The notes under the pieces were generated by a model. The model saw nothing but the letters and a program-made list of their open reading frames with translations, ran no database searches and was not told the origin of the DNA. A stretch of 64,000 bases of DNA, from positions 558,001 through 622,000 of the forward strand of contig NZ_CP027229.1 of the NCBI RefSeq assembly GCF_002999135.1, read 5' to 3'. This document shows, piece by piece, positions 25,707 to 33,652 of this stretch. The DNA comes from Capnocytophaga sp. oral taxon 878 (GTDB lineage: Bacteria; Bacteroidota; Bacteroidia; Flavobacteriales; Flavobacteriaceae). The translations under genes and the position numbers were made by a program. Position 1 is the stretch's first letter. Every line of letters starts with the position of its first letter.

Positions 25707-27254
25707 TTATTTGATAAATTCTTTAATAGGCACTTTTTGGAAATACAAGTCACCATTACCTTCATATAAAATACCAATATATTTACCATCAATAATAGTT
25801 AAGCAAGAATAACCCATATTCGCTTCTTTATGAAGCAATACCTCAGGGAGTTTATCCCAAGTATTTCCCTCATCATCACTTACTTTAATAGATAGATTTA
25901 CACGTTGGCGTTTATCAGCAGGGTTCGAGAAGAAAAGGTATTGTTTACCTTTTTTATCTTTGTATGATATGATGCTTGCCATACAGTTTGGCTCTATCAG
26001 CGCACTGCGTGAAGTAGAGTGTTCTACCCAAGTCTTACCCATATCTTTAGTAATAGCTACCGAACGCCCATTTAAGTTATCAGCTACCTTTGAGTTAAAA
26101 TGATTGCGGTCATCACGCATATTTAGCATTAGCGAGCCATCCGCAAGCTCTACCACTTGCGCCTCAGTAGTATGTGATTTTGCTCCCGTACCCACATGCC
26201 AAGTTTTACCACTATCTTTACTGTAAATAATAGTAGAATGAGGTACTTGGTCTTTATCTTTAAATTGTCCCGCAAAAACAAGAGTACCATCACTCATAGT
26301 AATACCACGACCAGGACCATCAAAGAACAAATACCAAGAAGGATCCTTCATTTGTGAAGTAATATTAATCGGTTTACTCCAAGTAACACCATCATCTTCA
26401 CTTTTTACTATTACTATTTGTCCTGTTTCTTCTGGGGTCATACCAGTTTTAGAACCCCACCAACTCATTTTATCAGGCGAAAGGCCATGTTGCCATAAGC
26501 CCATAACCCAAATAGTATTAGTTTTTTCATCTACTAATACAGCAGCATCTCCTACTCCATTTAATCGGTTAGGAAGTCCTCCCCATTCACCCATATCAAT
26601 AACTTCTTTCATAGGTTCCCAAGTTTGTCCACCATCAGTACTTCTACTCATACCTACATTAATGTCTTCTTGCAAGTCTTTGCAGTTATTATAACGGTTA
26701 TCGTATATTGCAATTAGGGTACCTTTGTTAGTAGTAGCCAAGCCTGGTATACGGTAACAGTTAATACCATCTTGATTGCGGTGGCGTAAGGTAATACCAA
26801 AACGCTGTCCTTCCTTACTCTTATTGCAGTACCTTACCTTACCATTATTAGTATTAAACTGAATACCCGATAAAATAACTTTGTTTAACAAATCAGGGTT
26901 TTTAGTAGTACGCACATACACCCAAGCAAAAACAGAGTCATTAGTAGCTTTGAAGTTTCCTTGTACTTTAGTTTTCTTTCCTAATACCGAAGTCTTACCA
27001 AAAAGAACAGAATTTTCTCTTTTTGAACTATTACCTACATATACCAATACCTCACTAAGATCAAGCTTTTTAGCTTTGAAATTTAATGCAATTTCATTAA
27101 GGGAAGTTCCTTGTTTTACAGGTAATGATAATGAGGTTACTAAATTCTCTTTATCAGTTACTAAAGGCATCTGTTGTTGTGAAAAGGTATTTCCTTTCTG
27201 GCCATATAGCACGCTAAGGAAAAACAAACTGAAAATAGTAAATACTTGTTTCAT
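25707..27254 (-). CDS. Exo-alpha-sialidase (GH33)
   Basis: Releases terminal sialic acid from host glycoconjugates. 515 residues. A signal peptide covers about 1-18 (ending LYGQ), and a beta-rich N-terminal domain typical of Bacteroidota sialidases runs to about 140. The propeller starts with the arginine-triad segment YRIPGL (Arg168), followed by five Asp-box motifs: STDGGQTW near 205, then EDDGVTW, KDSGKTW, KDMGKTW and DDEGNTW. Downstream active-site segments are SALIEPNCMAS (Glu) and MGYSCL (Tyr). Cleavage after Gln in Ser/Tyr-Gly-Gln gives a soluble periplasmic or secreted enzyme rather than a lipoprotein. It has its own promoter and terminator. Capnocytophaga canimorsus has a comparable enzyme, SiaC. 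Confidence 0.92.
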   Translation of the reverse strand: MKQVFTIFSLFFLSVLYGQKGNTFSQQQMPLVTDKENLVTSLSLPVKQGTSLNEIALNFKAKKLDLSEVLVYVGNSSKRENSVLFGKTSVLGKKTKVQGNFKATNDSVFAWVYVRTTKNPDLLNKVILSGIQFNTNNGKVRYCNKSKEGQRFGITLRHRNQDGINCYRIPGLATTNKGTLIAIYDNRYNNCKDLQEDINVGMSRSTDGGQTWEPMKEVIDMGEWGGLPNRLNGVGDAAVLVDEKTNTIWVMGLWQHGLSPDKMSWWGSKTGMTPEETGQIVIVKSEDDGVTWSKPINITSQMKDPSWYLFFDGPGRGITMSDGTLVFAGQFKDKDQVPHSTIIYSKDSGKTWHVGTGAKSHTTEAQVVELADGSLMLNMRDDRNHFNSKVADNLNGRSVAITKDMGKTWVEHSTSRSALIEPNCMASIISYKDKKGKQYLFFSNPADKRQRVNLSIKVSDDEGNTWDKLPEVLLHKEANMGYSCLTIIDGKYIGILYEGNGDLYFQKVPIKEFIK

Positions 27255-27317
27255 ATAATTAATTTTGCTAATTTGTTAATTCATCTATTTGTTATAGTAA
27301 TAGTTTGATAATTTTTG

Positions 27318-27347
27318 CAAAGATAGAATGTTTTTTTTAAATGACAA
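27318..27347 (-). promoter_or_regulatory. Sialidase promoter
   Basis: On the minus strand TTG (27347-27345), a 19-nt spacer and TATCTTTG (27325-27318), an exact Bacteroidota consensus. The ATG is 64 nt downstream. Confidence 0.7.
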
Positions 27348-27354
27348 AATAAAA

Positions 27355-27400
27355 ACGCACCCATTTATTAATTTTCTCATTAATTAATAAATGGGTGCGT
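27355..27400 (-). terminator. Terminator of the PhnA-type gene
   Basis: A perfect 18-bp stem (27355-27372 with 27383-27400, 10-nt loop), followed on the minus strand by a T-rich run. It lies 18 bp after the stop at 27419 and directly before the sialidase promoter. Confidence 0.85.
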
Positions 27401-27418
27401 CTCTTTTATTCTGTAAGG

Positions 27419-27991
27419 TTATGCTTTCTTCACATATTGGGTAAGGATAACAATTTGTTGCCCTTCTACTTTACCTTCTATATACTCAGCATTCTCAGGG
27501 TCAAGAGTTATTTTGCGCACTACAGTACCTTGTTTAGCAGTCATACTAGTACCTTTTACTTTTAGGTCTTTTATTAGTACTACATTATCACCATTAGCAA
27601 GTACAGCTCCATTACTATCTTTATGAATTACTTTTTCACTTTCTTCCAAGTGGTCATCACTAGCTTGCGCAAAAGCTAACTCTTCTTCATCCAGATACAT
27701 CATATTCAAAAGGTCTAATGACCATCCTTCATTCTTTAGCCTATTCAGCAGTCGCCATGCCATAACCTTTACAGGGCGGTGCTCGCTCCACATACTATCG
27801 TTTAAGCAACGCCAATGGTTGCTATCCATAGTTTCAGGGTTTTGTATTTGGCTAAGGCAAGTATTACATACCAAAATACTATCATCAGTACTTTCATTTC
27901 TAGCAGGAGGTACAGTATATACACTTAGCTTCTCAGTGTTTCCACAAAGCTCGCAACAATTACCACTACGGGATTTTAAGATTTCTATCAT
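27419..27991 (-). CDS. PhnA/YjdM-family zinc-ribbon protein
   Basis: 190 residues. The N-terminal zinc ribbon has two CxxC pairs (C13/C16 in CCELC and C42/C45 in VCNTC). The C-terminal PhnA domain (about 122-188) contains DSNGAVLANGDNVVLIKDLKVKG written here only in part: GDNVVLIKDLKVKG and QQIVILTQYVKK. The family was named from an E. coli gene near phosphonate genes but is not needed for phosphonate breakdown; its function is unclear. This version has a middle segment of about 75 residues between the two domains. It is monocistronic with its own promoter (28023-28053) and terminator. Confidence 0.85.
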   Translation of the reverse strand: MIEILKSRSGNCCELCGNTEKLSVYTVPPARNESTDDSILVCNTCLSQIQNPETMDSNHWRCLNDSMWSEHRPVKVMAWRLLNRLKNEGWSLDLLNMMYLDEEELAFAQASDDHLEESEKVIHKDSNGAVLANGDNVVLIKDLKVKGTSMTAKQGTVVRKITLDPENAEYIEGKVEGQQIVILTQYVKKA

Positions 27992-28022
27992 TATTAACTC
28001 AATTTATTAATTTATCAGTGTG

Positions 28023-28053
28023 CAAATATATAACTTTCTATTAAACTACACAA
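28023..28053 (-). promoter_or_regulatory. Promoter of the PhnA-type gene
   Basis: On the minus strand TTG (28053-28051), a 20-nt spacer and TATATTTG (28030-28023). The ATG at 27991 is about 32 nt downstream. The TTG element abuts the htpG terminator. Confidence 0.65.
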
Positions 28054-28056
28054 AAA

Positions 28057-28106
28057 ACTTTGCCAAAAGTTGTAAAAGCATATTCTTCTACAGCTTTTGG
28101 CAAAGT
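28057..28106 (-). terminator. htpG terminator
   Basis: An 18-bp stem with one G-U type mismatch (28057-28074 with 28089-28106, 14-nt loop), followed on the minus strand by TTTTTG. It is 61 bp after the htpG stop. Confidence 0.75.
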
Positions 28107-28167
28107 ACAAAATGTATTCTATTGGCAAATTATCATCTATAAGGCTTTCTCCAAATCTCTTGATTTG

Positions 28168-30057
28168 TTAATTGCCCAATTTGCCCAATTCCCAGTTTCT
28201 TTTTACAAATTCTGAAAGTTCTTTACCCTTTAATAATCCTTGTGATAAGCGTGCCAAGTCAAAGGCTTGTTTTATAATGGATTCTTTAGTACTTTCATCA
28301 CTCGCGTGTATAATAGCCCCTGCCAAGGCCGAGTTGCTATTTACCACTACGTGATATACCTCAGGGAAGGCTCCAAACATACCACCGCCACCAGTAGCAC
28401 TCATTTCTTTCATTCTGCGCATAAACTCCGGCTGATTGATAACAAAAGGCGTGTCATCACTATCCAAATCTTCCAACTGCACCATATAACCTTCCTTAGG
28501 GATTACCTTTTCTATTTCAGTTTTTAAGGTGTTTTTCTCTTCTTCCGATAGTTTAGCAATAATAGGCTCTTCTTTCTGTATGAGTTTCGCTATTGGGGCA
28601 GCATCTACACGCGTAAAAGTGAGTTTTTCATTATCACCTTCTAACTTTTGTATCAAGTGTGATACAATAGGGCTGTCTAATAAAAGCACTTCATATCCTT
28701 TTTCTTTAGCTTGCTCAATAGCAGTGTACTGTTGCTCTTTATTCTGAGCATATAACACAACCAATTTACCTTCTTTATCTGTTTGTTGGTCTTTAATAGC
28801 TTCTTTTAGCTCCGCCAAAGTGTAATATTTGTCATCTGTAGTGGGATAAAGCATAAAGTCGCCTGCTTTTTCATAGAATTTGTCATCAGTAAGCATACCG
28901 TATTCAAGCACTATCTTAATGTCATTCCACTTATTCTGGAAGTCCTCACGATTGCTAGTGAATAGTGATTTTAACTTATCCGAAACCTTACGAGTAATAT
29001 AATTGGCAATCTTCTTTACATTACCATCAGCTTGAAGATATGAGCGTGATACGTTTAGCGGGATATCAGGTGAGTCTATCACACCTTTAAGCATTGTCAA
29101 GAACTCTGGCACTATACCTTCTACATTATCTGTAACAAACACTTGGTTCTGATACAACTGTATGCGGTCTTTCTGTAACTGCATATCGTTGCTAAGCTTA
29201 GGAAAATACAGTATACCAGTAAGATGGAACGGATAATCTACATTCAAATGAATATGGAACAGCGGTTCATCAAACTGCATAGGATAAAGTTCATGATAGA
29301 AAGCTTTATAATCCTCATCTTTCAAATCAGTAGGCTGCTTTGTCCACGCAGGGGTCGGATTATTTACTATGTTATCAACCGTTACATACTCTGTTTTATA
29401 GTCTTCAGGAGCATTCTCTGGGCGCGGTAGCGGTTCTTGTTTAGTGCCGAATTTAATAGGTATTGGCATAAAACGATTGTATTTGCGCAATAGCTCTTCT
29501 ATGCGGTAGTCTTCCAGAAACTCAACCGAGTCATCAGCTATGTGCAATATAATTTCAGTACCGCGCTCCTTGCGTAGGTCTGTTTCATCTAAGCTGAACT
29601 CAGGACTACCATCACACACCCATCGTACAGCAGGAGCATCAGTGTATGATTTGGTAATAATCTCTACCTCTTTGGCTACCATAAAAGCCGAATAGAATCC
29701 CAATCCAAAATGCCCTATCACACCAGCATCTTTGGCAGTATCCTTATATTTCTCCAAAAATTCCTCCGCTCCCGAAAAAGCAATCTGGTTGATATACTTT
29801 TCCACTTCTTCAGCCGTCATACCAATCCCTTGGTCAATAATATGAAGGGTTTTATTTTCTTTATCCACCTTCACCTCAATTATAGGATTGCCGTACTCCA
29901 CCTTCGCTTCACCTATGCTGGTAAGGTGTTTAAGTTTAAGGGTAGCATCAGTAGCGTTTGATATAAGCTCACGCAAAAATATCTCGTGATCGCTATATAA
30001 AAACTTTTTAATAAGCGGAAAAATGTTTTCCACCGAAACGTTTATATTTCCTTTCAT
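28168..30057 (-). CDS. htpG: Molecular chaperone HtpG (Hsp90)
   Basis: ATP-dependent cytosolic chaperone. The 629-residue length is typical of bacterial Hsp90. The GHKL ATPase domain has ELISNATDA (30-38, with Glu30 and Asn34), IDQGIGM (about 93-99) and the lid motif GHFGLGFYSAFMV (about 114-126). The middle domain carries the catalytic Arg segment NVSRSYLQ, and the dimerisation domain ends in GKLGN without the eukaryotic MEEVD. It is monocistronic, with a terminator at 28057-28106 and a palindrome at 30120-30134 that may be its regulatory site. Confidence 0.95.
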   Translation of the reverse strand: MKGNINVSVENIFPLIKKFLYSDHEIFLRELISNATDATLKLKHLTSIGEAKVEYGNPIIEVKVDKENKTLHIIDQGIGMTAEEVEKYINQIAFSGAEEFLEKYKDTAKDAGVIGHFGLGFYSAFMVAKEVEIITKSYTDAPAVRWVCDGSPEFSLDETDLRKERGTEIILHIADDSVEFLEDYRIEELLRKYNRFMPIPIKFGTKQEPLPRPENAPEDYKTEYVTVDNIVNNPTPAWTKQPTDLKDEDYKAFYHELYPMQFDEPLFHIHLNVDYPFHLTGILYFPKLSNDMQLQKDRIQLYQNQVFVTDNVEGIVPEFLTMLKGVIDSPDIPLNVSRSYLQADGNVKKIANYITRKVSDKLKSLFTSNREDFQNKWNDIKIVLEYGMLTDDKFYEKAGDFMLYPTTDDKYYTLAELKEAIKDQQTDKEGKLVVLYAQNKEQQYTAIEQAKEKGYEVLLLDSPIVSHLIQKLEGDNEKLTFTRVDAAPIAKLIQKEEPIIAKLSEEEKNTLKTEIEKVIPKEGYMVQLEDLDSDDTPFVINQPEFMRRMKEMSATGGGGMFGAFPEVYHVVVNSNSALAGAIIHASDESTKESIIKQAFDLARLSQGLLKGKELSEFVKRNWELGKLGN

Positions 30058-30119
30058 AAATGTCTATTGTTTATTTTAACGCTTCAATTATAGCTAAAAG
30101 AATACCAAACTACTTTTAA

Positions 30120-30134
30120 CTGACAAATTGTCAG
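30120..30134 (-). promoter_or_regulatory. Palindrome at the htpG promoter
   Basis: Perfect palindrome CTGACAA-A-TTGTCAG, 63-77 nt upstream of the htpG ATG. On the minus strand it contains a TTTG which, 19 nt further, is followed by TATTCTTT, a degenerate -7 box. A repressor bound here would block the promoter, so it is a candidate heat-shock operator. It differs from the CIRCE element. Confidence 0.5.
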
Positions 30135-30231
30135 CTTCTAAGCACCTTCTACCCATCTTAACTCAAATATCCACTCAAAATCTACCTACTCCCCAAACTC
30201 AATCTATCTTTATTAAAACTATCCCCTAGAT

Positions 30232-30304
30232 TGAACGAACGAATAACGAAGGATAAACGAACTATAAACGAAGGATAGTTACCAAGCTGGCGTAGCTAAG
30301 TATA
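30232..30304 (+). repeat. Interspersed 11-bp-unit repeat element, copy 4
   Basis: Four 11-bp units at 30234-30277, then a tail ending GTAGCTAAGTAT (to about 30302) that is related to the tails of copies 2, 3 and 6. It sits in the 448-bp divergent region between htpG and asnA. No clear consensus promoter for asnA was found in the rest of this gap. Confidence 0.88.
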
Positions 30305-30505
30305 TTACATTCCTTAAATCTTCCCAAGCCAATACTTAAATTAATCCAAAACAACCCCTTAAAATGGTACAAAATTTGCACTTCACATCTCTATCTTTCA
30401 TAACTATACAACCACATCACTTGTCAGATTAAGCAGCAGCTTGCTGCCTAAATTAAAAGCAAATGTTATGATTGGCAAATTACTAAATTAGCAAACTCAC
30501 TATTT

Positions 30506-31510
30506 ATGATTATCATCCCCAAAAACTATGCATCACCCTATGGTATTATGGATACCGAGCGCGCCATTAAGCTCATCAAAGATACCTTTGAAACTGCTTT
30601 AGCTCGTGCCCTACAACTCACCCGTATTTCAGCCCCTTTATTTGTAAAACGGGCTACAGGACTTAATGACGACCTCAACGGTGTCGAGCGCCCTGTAAGT
30701 TTTGAAATGAAAGACGCCCAAGGACAAACCATTGAGATTATTCACTCCCTTGCCAAATGGAAACGCTTAGCCCTAAAACGCTATGGCATCGCTCAGCACG
30801 AAGGTATCTATACCGATATGAACGCTATCCGTCGTGACGAAACCTTAGATAATACACACTCTATATATGTCGATCAATGGGATTGGGAAAAAGTTATCAC
30901 CCCTTCCGATCGATCTTTGCAATACCTACAACAAACAGTTAATCAGCTCTATAACGCCTTTCTCGAAACCGAAAATGCCCTTGTAACTCATTATCCTAAG
31001 TGTAAGGCTTTCTTGCCAAAAACAATAACCTTCATCAGCTCACAGGAGTTAGAAGATCGATACCCTACATTATCACCTCAAAAACGCGAAGAAGTATTTG
31101 CCAAAGAAAAAGGAGCTATCTTCATCACTCAGATAGGTAAAACATTGCGTTCAGGCAAAAAACACGATAACCGCGCTCCCGATTATGACGATTGGGAACT
31201 CAACGGCGACCTTATCTTATGGAATCCAGTGCTGAACAATGCCTTAGAGCTCTCTTCCATGGGCATACGTGTAAATGAAAAATCATTAGCACACCAATTG
31301 CAACTCGCCAATGCCGAGCATCGCAAAACCTTGGAGTACCACCAAATGCTCCTCAAAGGCGAACTCCCTCTTACCATAGGCGGTGGTATTGGTCAGTCGC
31401 GTATCTGTATGCTACTGATGCAGAAAGCACACATAGGCGAAGTACAAGCCTCTATCTGGACAGATGATATGTTACAACTTTGCGAAGAAAACGGAATTCA
31501 TCTCTTGTAA
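30506..31510 (+). CDS. asnA: Aspartate-ammonia ligase (asparagine synthetase A)
   Basis: Makes asparagine from aspartate and ammonia with ATP to AMP. 334 residues, cytosolic. The class II synthetase-like fold shows the family segments RISAPLFV, LNDDLNGVERPVSF, HSLAKWKRLAL and DMNAIRRDE, and motif 3 is GGGIGQSRICMLLMQ near the C-terminus. It is unrelated to the glutamine-dependent AsnB. It stands alone, divergent from htpG. The downstream gene has its own promoter. Confidence 0.96.
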   Translation: MIIIPKNYASPYGIMDTERAIKLIKDTFETALARALQLTRISAPLFVKRATGLNDDLNGVERPVSFEMKDAQGQTIEIIHSLAKWKRLALKRYGIAQHEGIYTDMNAIRRDETLDNTHSIYVDQWDWEKVITPSDRSLQYLQQTVNQLYNAFLETENALVTHYPKCKAFLPKTITFISSQELEDRYPTLSPQKREEVFAKEKGAIFITQIGKTLRSGKKHDNRAPDYDDWELNGDLILWNPVLNNALELSSMGIRVNEKSLAHQLQLANAEHRKTLEYHQMLLKGELPLTIGGGIGQSRICMLLMQKAHIGEVQASIWTDDMLQLCEENGIHLL

Positions 31511-31547
31511 ACCACCAAATTGTTGTACTTTTAAATTCAATTATTCA

Positions 31548-31577
31548 TTGCCATTTGATAATTCTTTTGTATCTTTG
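31548..31577 (+). promoter_or_regulatory. Promoter of the MacB-type permease gene
   Basis: TTG (31548-31550), a 19-nt spacer and TATCTTTG (31570-31577), with the ATG 33 nt downstream. Exact Bacteroidota consensus. Confidence 0.75.
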
Positions 31578-31610
31578 CACCAATAAAATAGCAAAACAGA
31601 AAACTAACCT

Positions 31611-32858
31611 ATGCTTATTTATTTACAACTCTTAAAAGAAAGCTTTAATTTTGCTATCAAGTCATTGCGTGATAACAAGCTCCGTACTTTCCTGTCGTTA
31701 TTAGGCGTAACGGTGGGTATATTTTCTATTATTTCAGTATTAGCAGCTGTCGATTCGCTTAACCGCAGCATTCAAGAAAGCCTTGCAGGTTTGGATAAAA
31801 ATATGATTAACATCTCTAAGTTTTCTTTTGCACCTACATCAGTACCCCAATGGCAACGCCTAAGCTTTCCACAAGTTACCAATCAAGAATATGAGTTTGT
31901 AAAGCGGGAAGTGCCTAATATCGAGGTAGCAGCTTATCAGTATTACGGACTCTCATCTCAGCTTAAATATAATGGCAAAACCATTTCAGTAGCAGTGAGT
32001 GCTGCCTCTGCAGGAGTCGAACAAATTAGCGATATTAAGATTGAAAAAGGTCGCTTTTATAACGATACCGAAGCCAATGCTGGGGCAGGAGTAACAGTAT
32101 TAGGTTATGAAATAGCACAACAAATATTTCGCGAAGAAGATCCTATTGATAAAGAAATACGGCTCTTTGGTAAAAAAATAACAGTAATAGGGGTACTAAA
32201 AAAATACGGCTCAATGTTCGGTGATGGCCCTGATGAACAAGTCTATGTCCCTGCCAATTTTATTCGTACTTTTATGAATACAGGCGCACAAGGTATCCCT
32301 AGCGCTATTGTTATAAAACCAAAAAAAGGAGTTGATATGGCAGAGTTTGAAGGGGTATTACGCCAAAAGTTCCGTGCTTATCGCGGCCTAAAACCCGATG
32401 AAATTGATAACTTCTTCTTCAACAAAATTAGCTCTCTTACCGAAATGATTGATAATACCATCGGAATGATGAATATGGTTGGCTGGGTAATAGGCTGCTT
32501 CTCAATTTTAGTAGGAGGATTTGGTATTGCCAATATTATGTTTGTAAGCGTAAAAGAACGTACTAGCCTTATAGGTGTGCAAAAGTCTTTAGGGGCTAAA
32601 AACCAATTTATACTATTTCAGTTCCTTTTTGAGGCGGTACTCTTAGCCCTTATAGGAGGTCTGTTTGGTCTGCTTTTTGTATGGTTGCTCACTATGGTTA
32701 TATCAAGCATTACTACCGAGTTTAACTTTGTTCTCTCACTGCCCAATATACTTATAGGTTTAGGAATCTCATCAGTAGTAGGCTTGCTTTCAGGTATTAT
32801 TCCTGCCTCATCGGCAGCACGCCTTAACCCTGTCGAAGCTATCAGAACTGGTCAATAA
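31611..32858 (+). CDS. ABC transporter permease (MacB/FtsX type)
   Basis: 415 residues. An N-terminal helix at about 22-44 (TFLSLLGVTVGIFSIISVLAAV) carries the conserved LRTFLSLLGVTVGI signature. A periplasmic MacB core domain covers about 50-270. Three C-terminal helices (about 285-310, 335-365 and 375-400) form the FtsX domain, ending with the SSAARLNPVEAIRTGQ motif. Such permeases work with an ATPase (MacB/LolD type) in exporting lipoproteins, peptides or drugs, or in mechanotransmission. Here no ATPase gene is adjacent, so the partner must be encoded elsewhere. The next gene starts 32 bp downstream and may share the transcript. Confidence 0.88.
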   Translation: MLIYLQLLKESFNFAIKSLRDNKLRTFLSLLGVTVGIFSIISVLAAVDSLNRSIQESLAGLDKNMINISKFSFAPTSVPQWQRLSFPQVTNQEYEFVKREVPNIEVAAYQYYGLSSQLKYNGKTISVAVSAASAGVEQISDIKIEKGRFYNDTEANAGAGVTVLGYEIAQQIFREEDPIDKEIRLFGKKITVIGVLKKYGSMFGDGPDEQVYVPANFIRTFMNTGAQGIPSAIVIKPKKGVDMAEFEGVLRQKFRAYRGLKPDEIDNFFFNKISSLTEMIDNTIGMMNMVGWVIGCFSILVGGFGIANIMFVSVKERTSLIGVQKSLGAKNQFILFQFLFEAVLLALIGGLFGLLFVWLLTMVISSITTEFNFVLSLPNILIGLGISSVVGLLSGIIPASSAARLNPVEAIRTGQ

Positions 32859-32890
32859 TTATAATTTTTAATAATAAAATAGAATAACAA

Positions 32891-33652
32891 ATGAAACGTT
32901 TCTATATTTTCTTATGTTTAAGCGTACTGCTATCGTGCGCACAAACACCCAATACTCATATACCTAGTAATCAAAAAGAAAATCCTCAGTATAGCAAAAT
33001 AACTGTACCCGAAAACCTTGCCCAATATTATAAAACAATTGATTTTGATAAAACAGGCAAAACATTATATGACGATTTAGCTGTGCTTACCATTAGCAAG
33101 CATACAAAATTCCTTACCTATTATGATCGTCATAAATATCTTTACAAAGCCGATGCTAGCTTGCAAAACCCCAATAATGTAGTGCTTATGTATACAGGTG
33201 AAGAACGTTATTGGGAAGAGTATGAAGGTAATAAAAACTACAGCCCTACTACCTTTAATACCGAGCATATTTACCCACAATCAAAGTATCAAAATAATGC
33301 CAAAGGTGATTTGCATCACTTGCGTGCCTGTGATAAAAGCGTGAACTCAAGGCATGGTAATCTCCCTTTTACTCAGGGTAAGGGCAACTGCAAAATTATT
33401 GGTAAAGGTTGGTACCCTGGTGATGAGTGGAAAGGTGATATAGCCCGTATGATATTCTATCTTAATCTTCGTTATAATGAAAAGTTAGATACCTCTATAA
33501 GCACAGGTGGTATAGCCTTACTCCTTAAATGGAATGATGAAGATCCTGTATCACCTTTAGAGCACCAACGCAATAATGTAATTGAGGGAGCACAAGGTAA
33601 CCGTAACCCCTTTATCGACTTCCCTCAATTAGCACGCCGTATATATGAATGA
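32891..33652 (+). CDS. Endonuclease I family lipoprotein (EndA/NucM-like nuclease)
   Basis: 253 residues. A lipoprotein signal (SVLLSCAQ, Cys16) anchors it to a membrane of the envelope. The nuclease core shows TEHIYPQSKY with catalytic His126, then GDLHHLRACDKSVNSRHGN (about 139-157), which holds the metal-binding Asn and His residues of the beta-beta-alpha metal fold. Family members degrade extracellular DNA and RNA without sequence preference. The gene ends 8 bp inside recQ, so the two are translationally coupled. Pairing a secreted nuclease with a cytosolic helicase looks like transcription-unit packing rather than a pathway. Confidence 0.88.
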   Translation: MKRFYIFLCLSVLLSCAQTPNTHIPSNQKENPQYSKITVPENLAQYYKTIDFDKTGKTLYDDLAVLTISKHTKFLTYYDRHKYLYKADASLQNPNNVVLMYTGEERYWEEYEGNKNYSPTTFNTEHIYPQSKYQNNAKGDLHHLRACDKSVNSRHGNLPFTQGKGNCKIIGKGWYPGDEWKGDIARMIFYLNLRYNEKLDTSISTGGIALLLKWNDEDPVSPLEHQRNNVIEGAQGNRNPFIDFPQLARRIYE

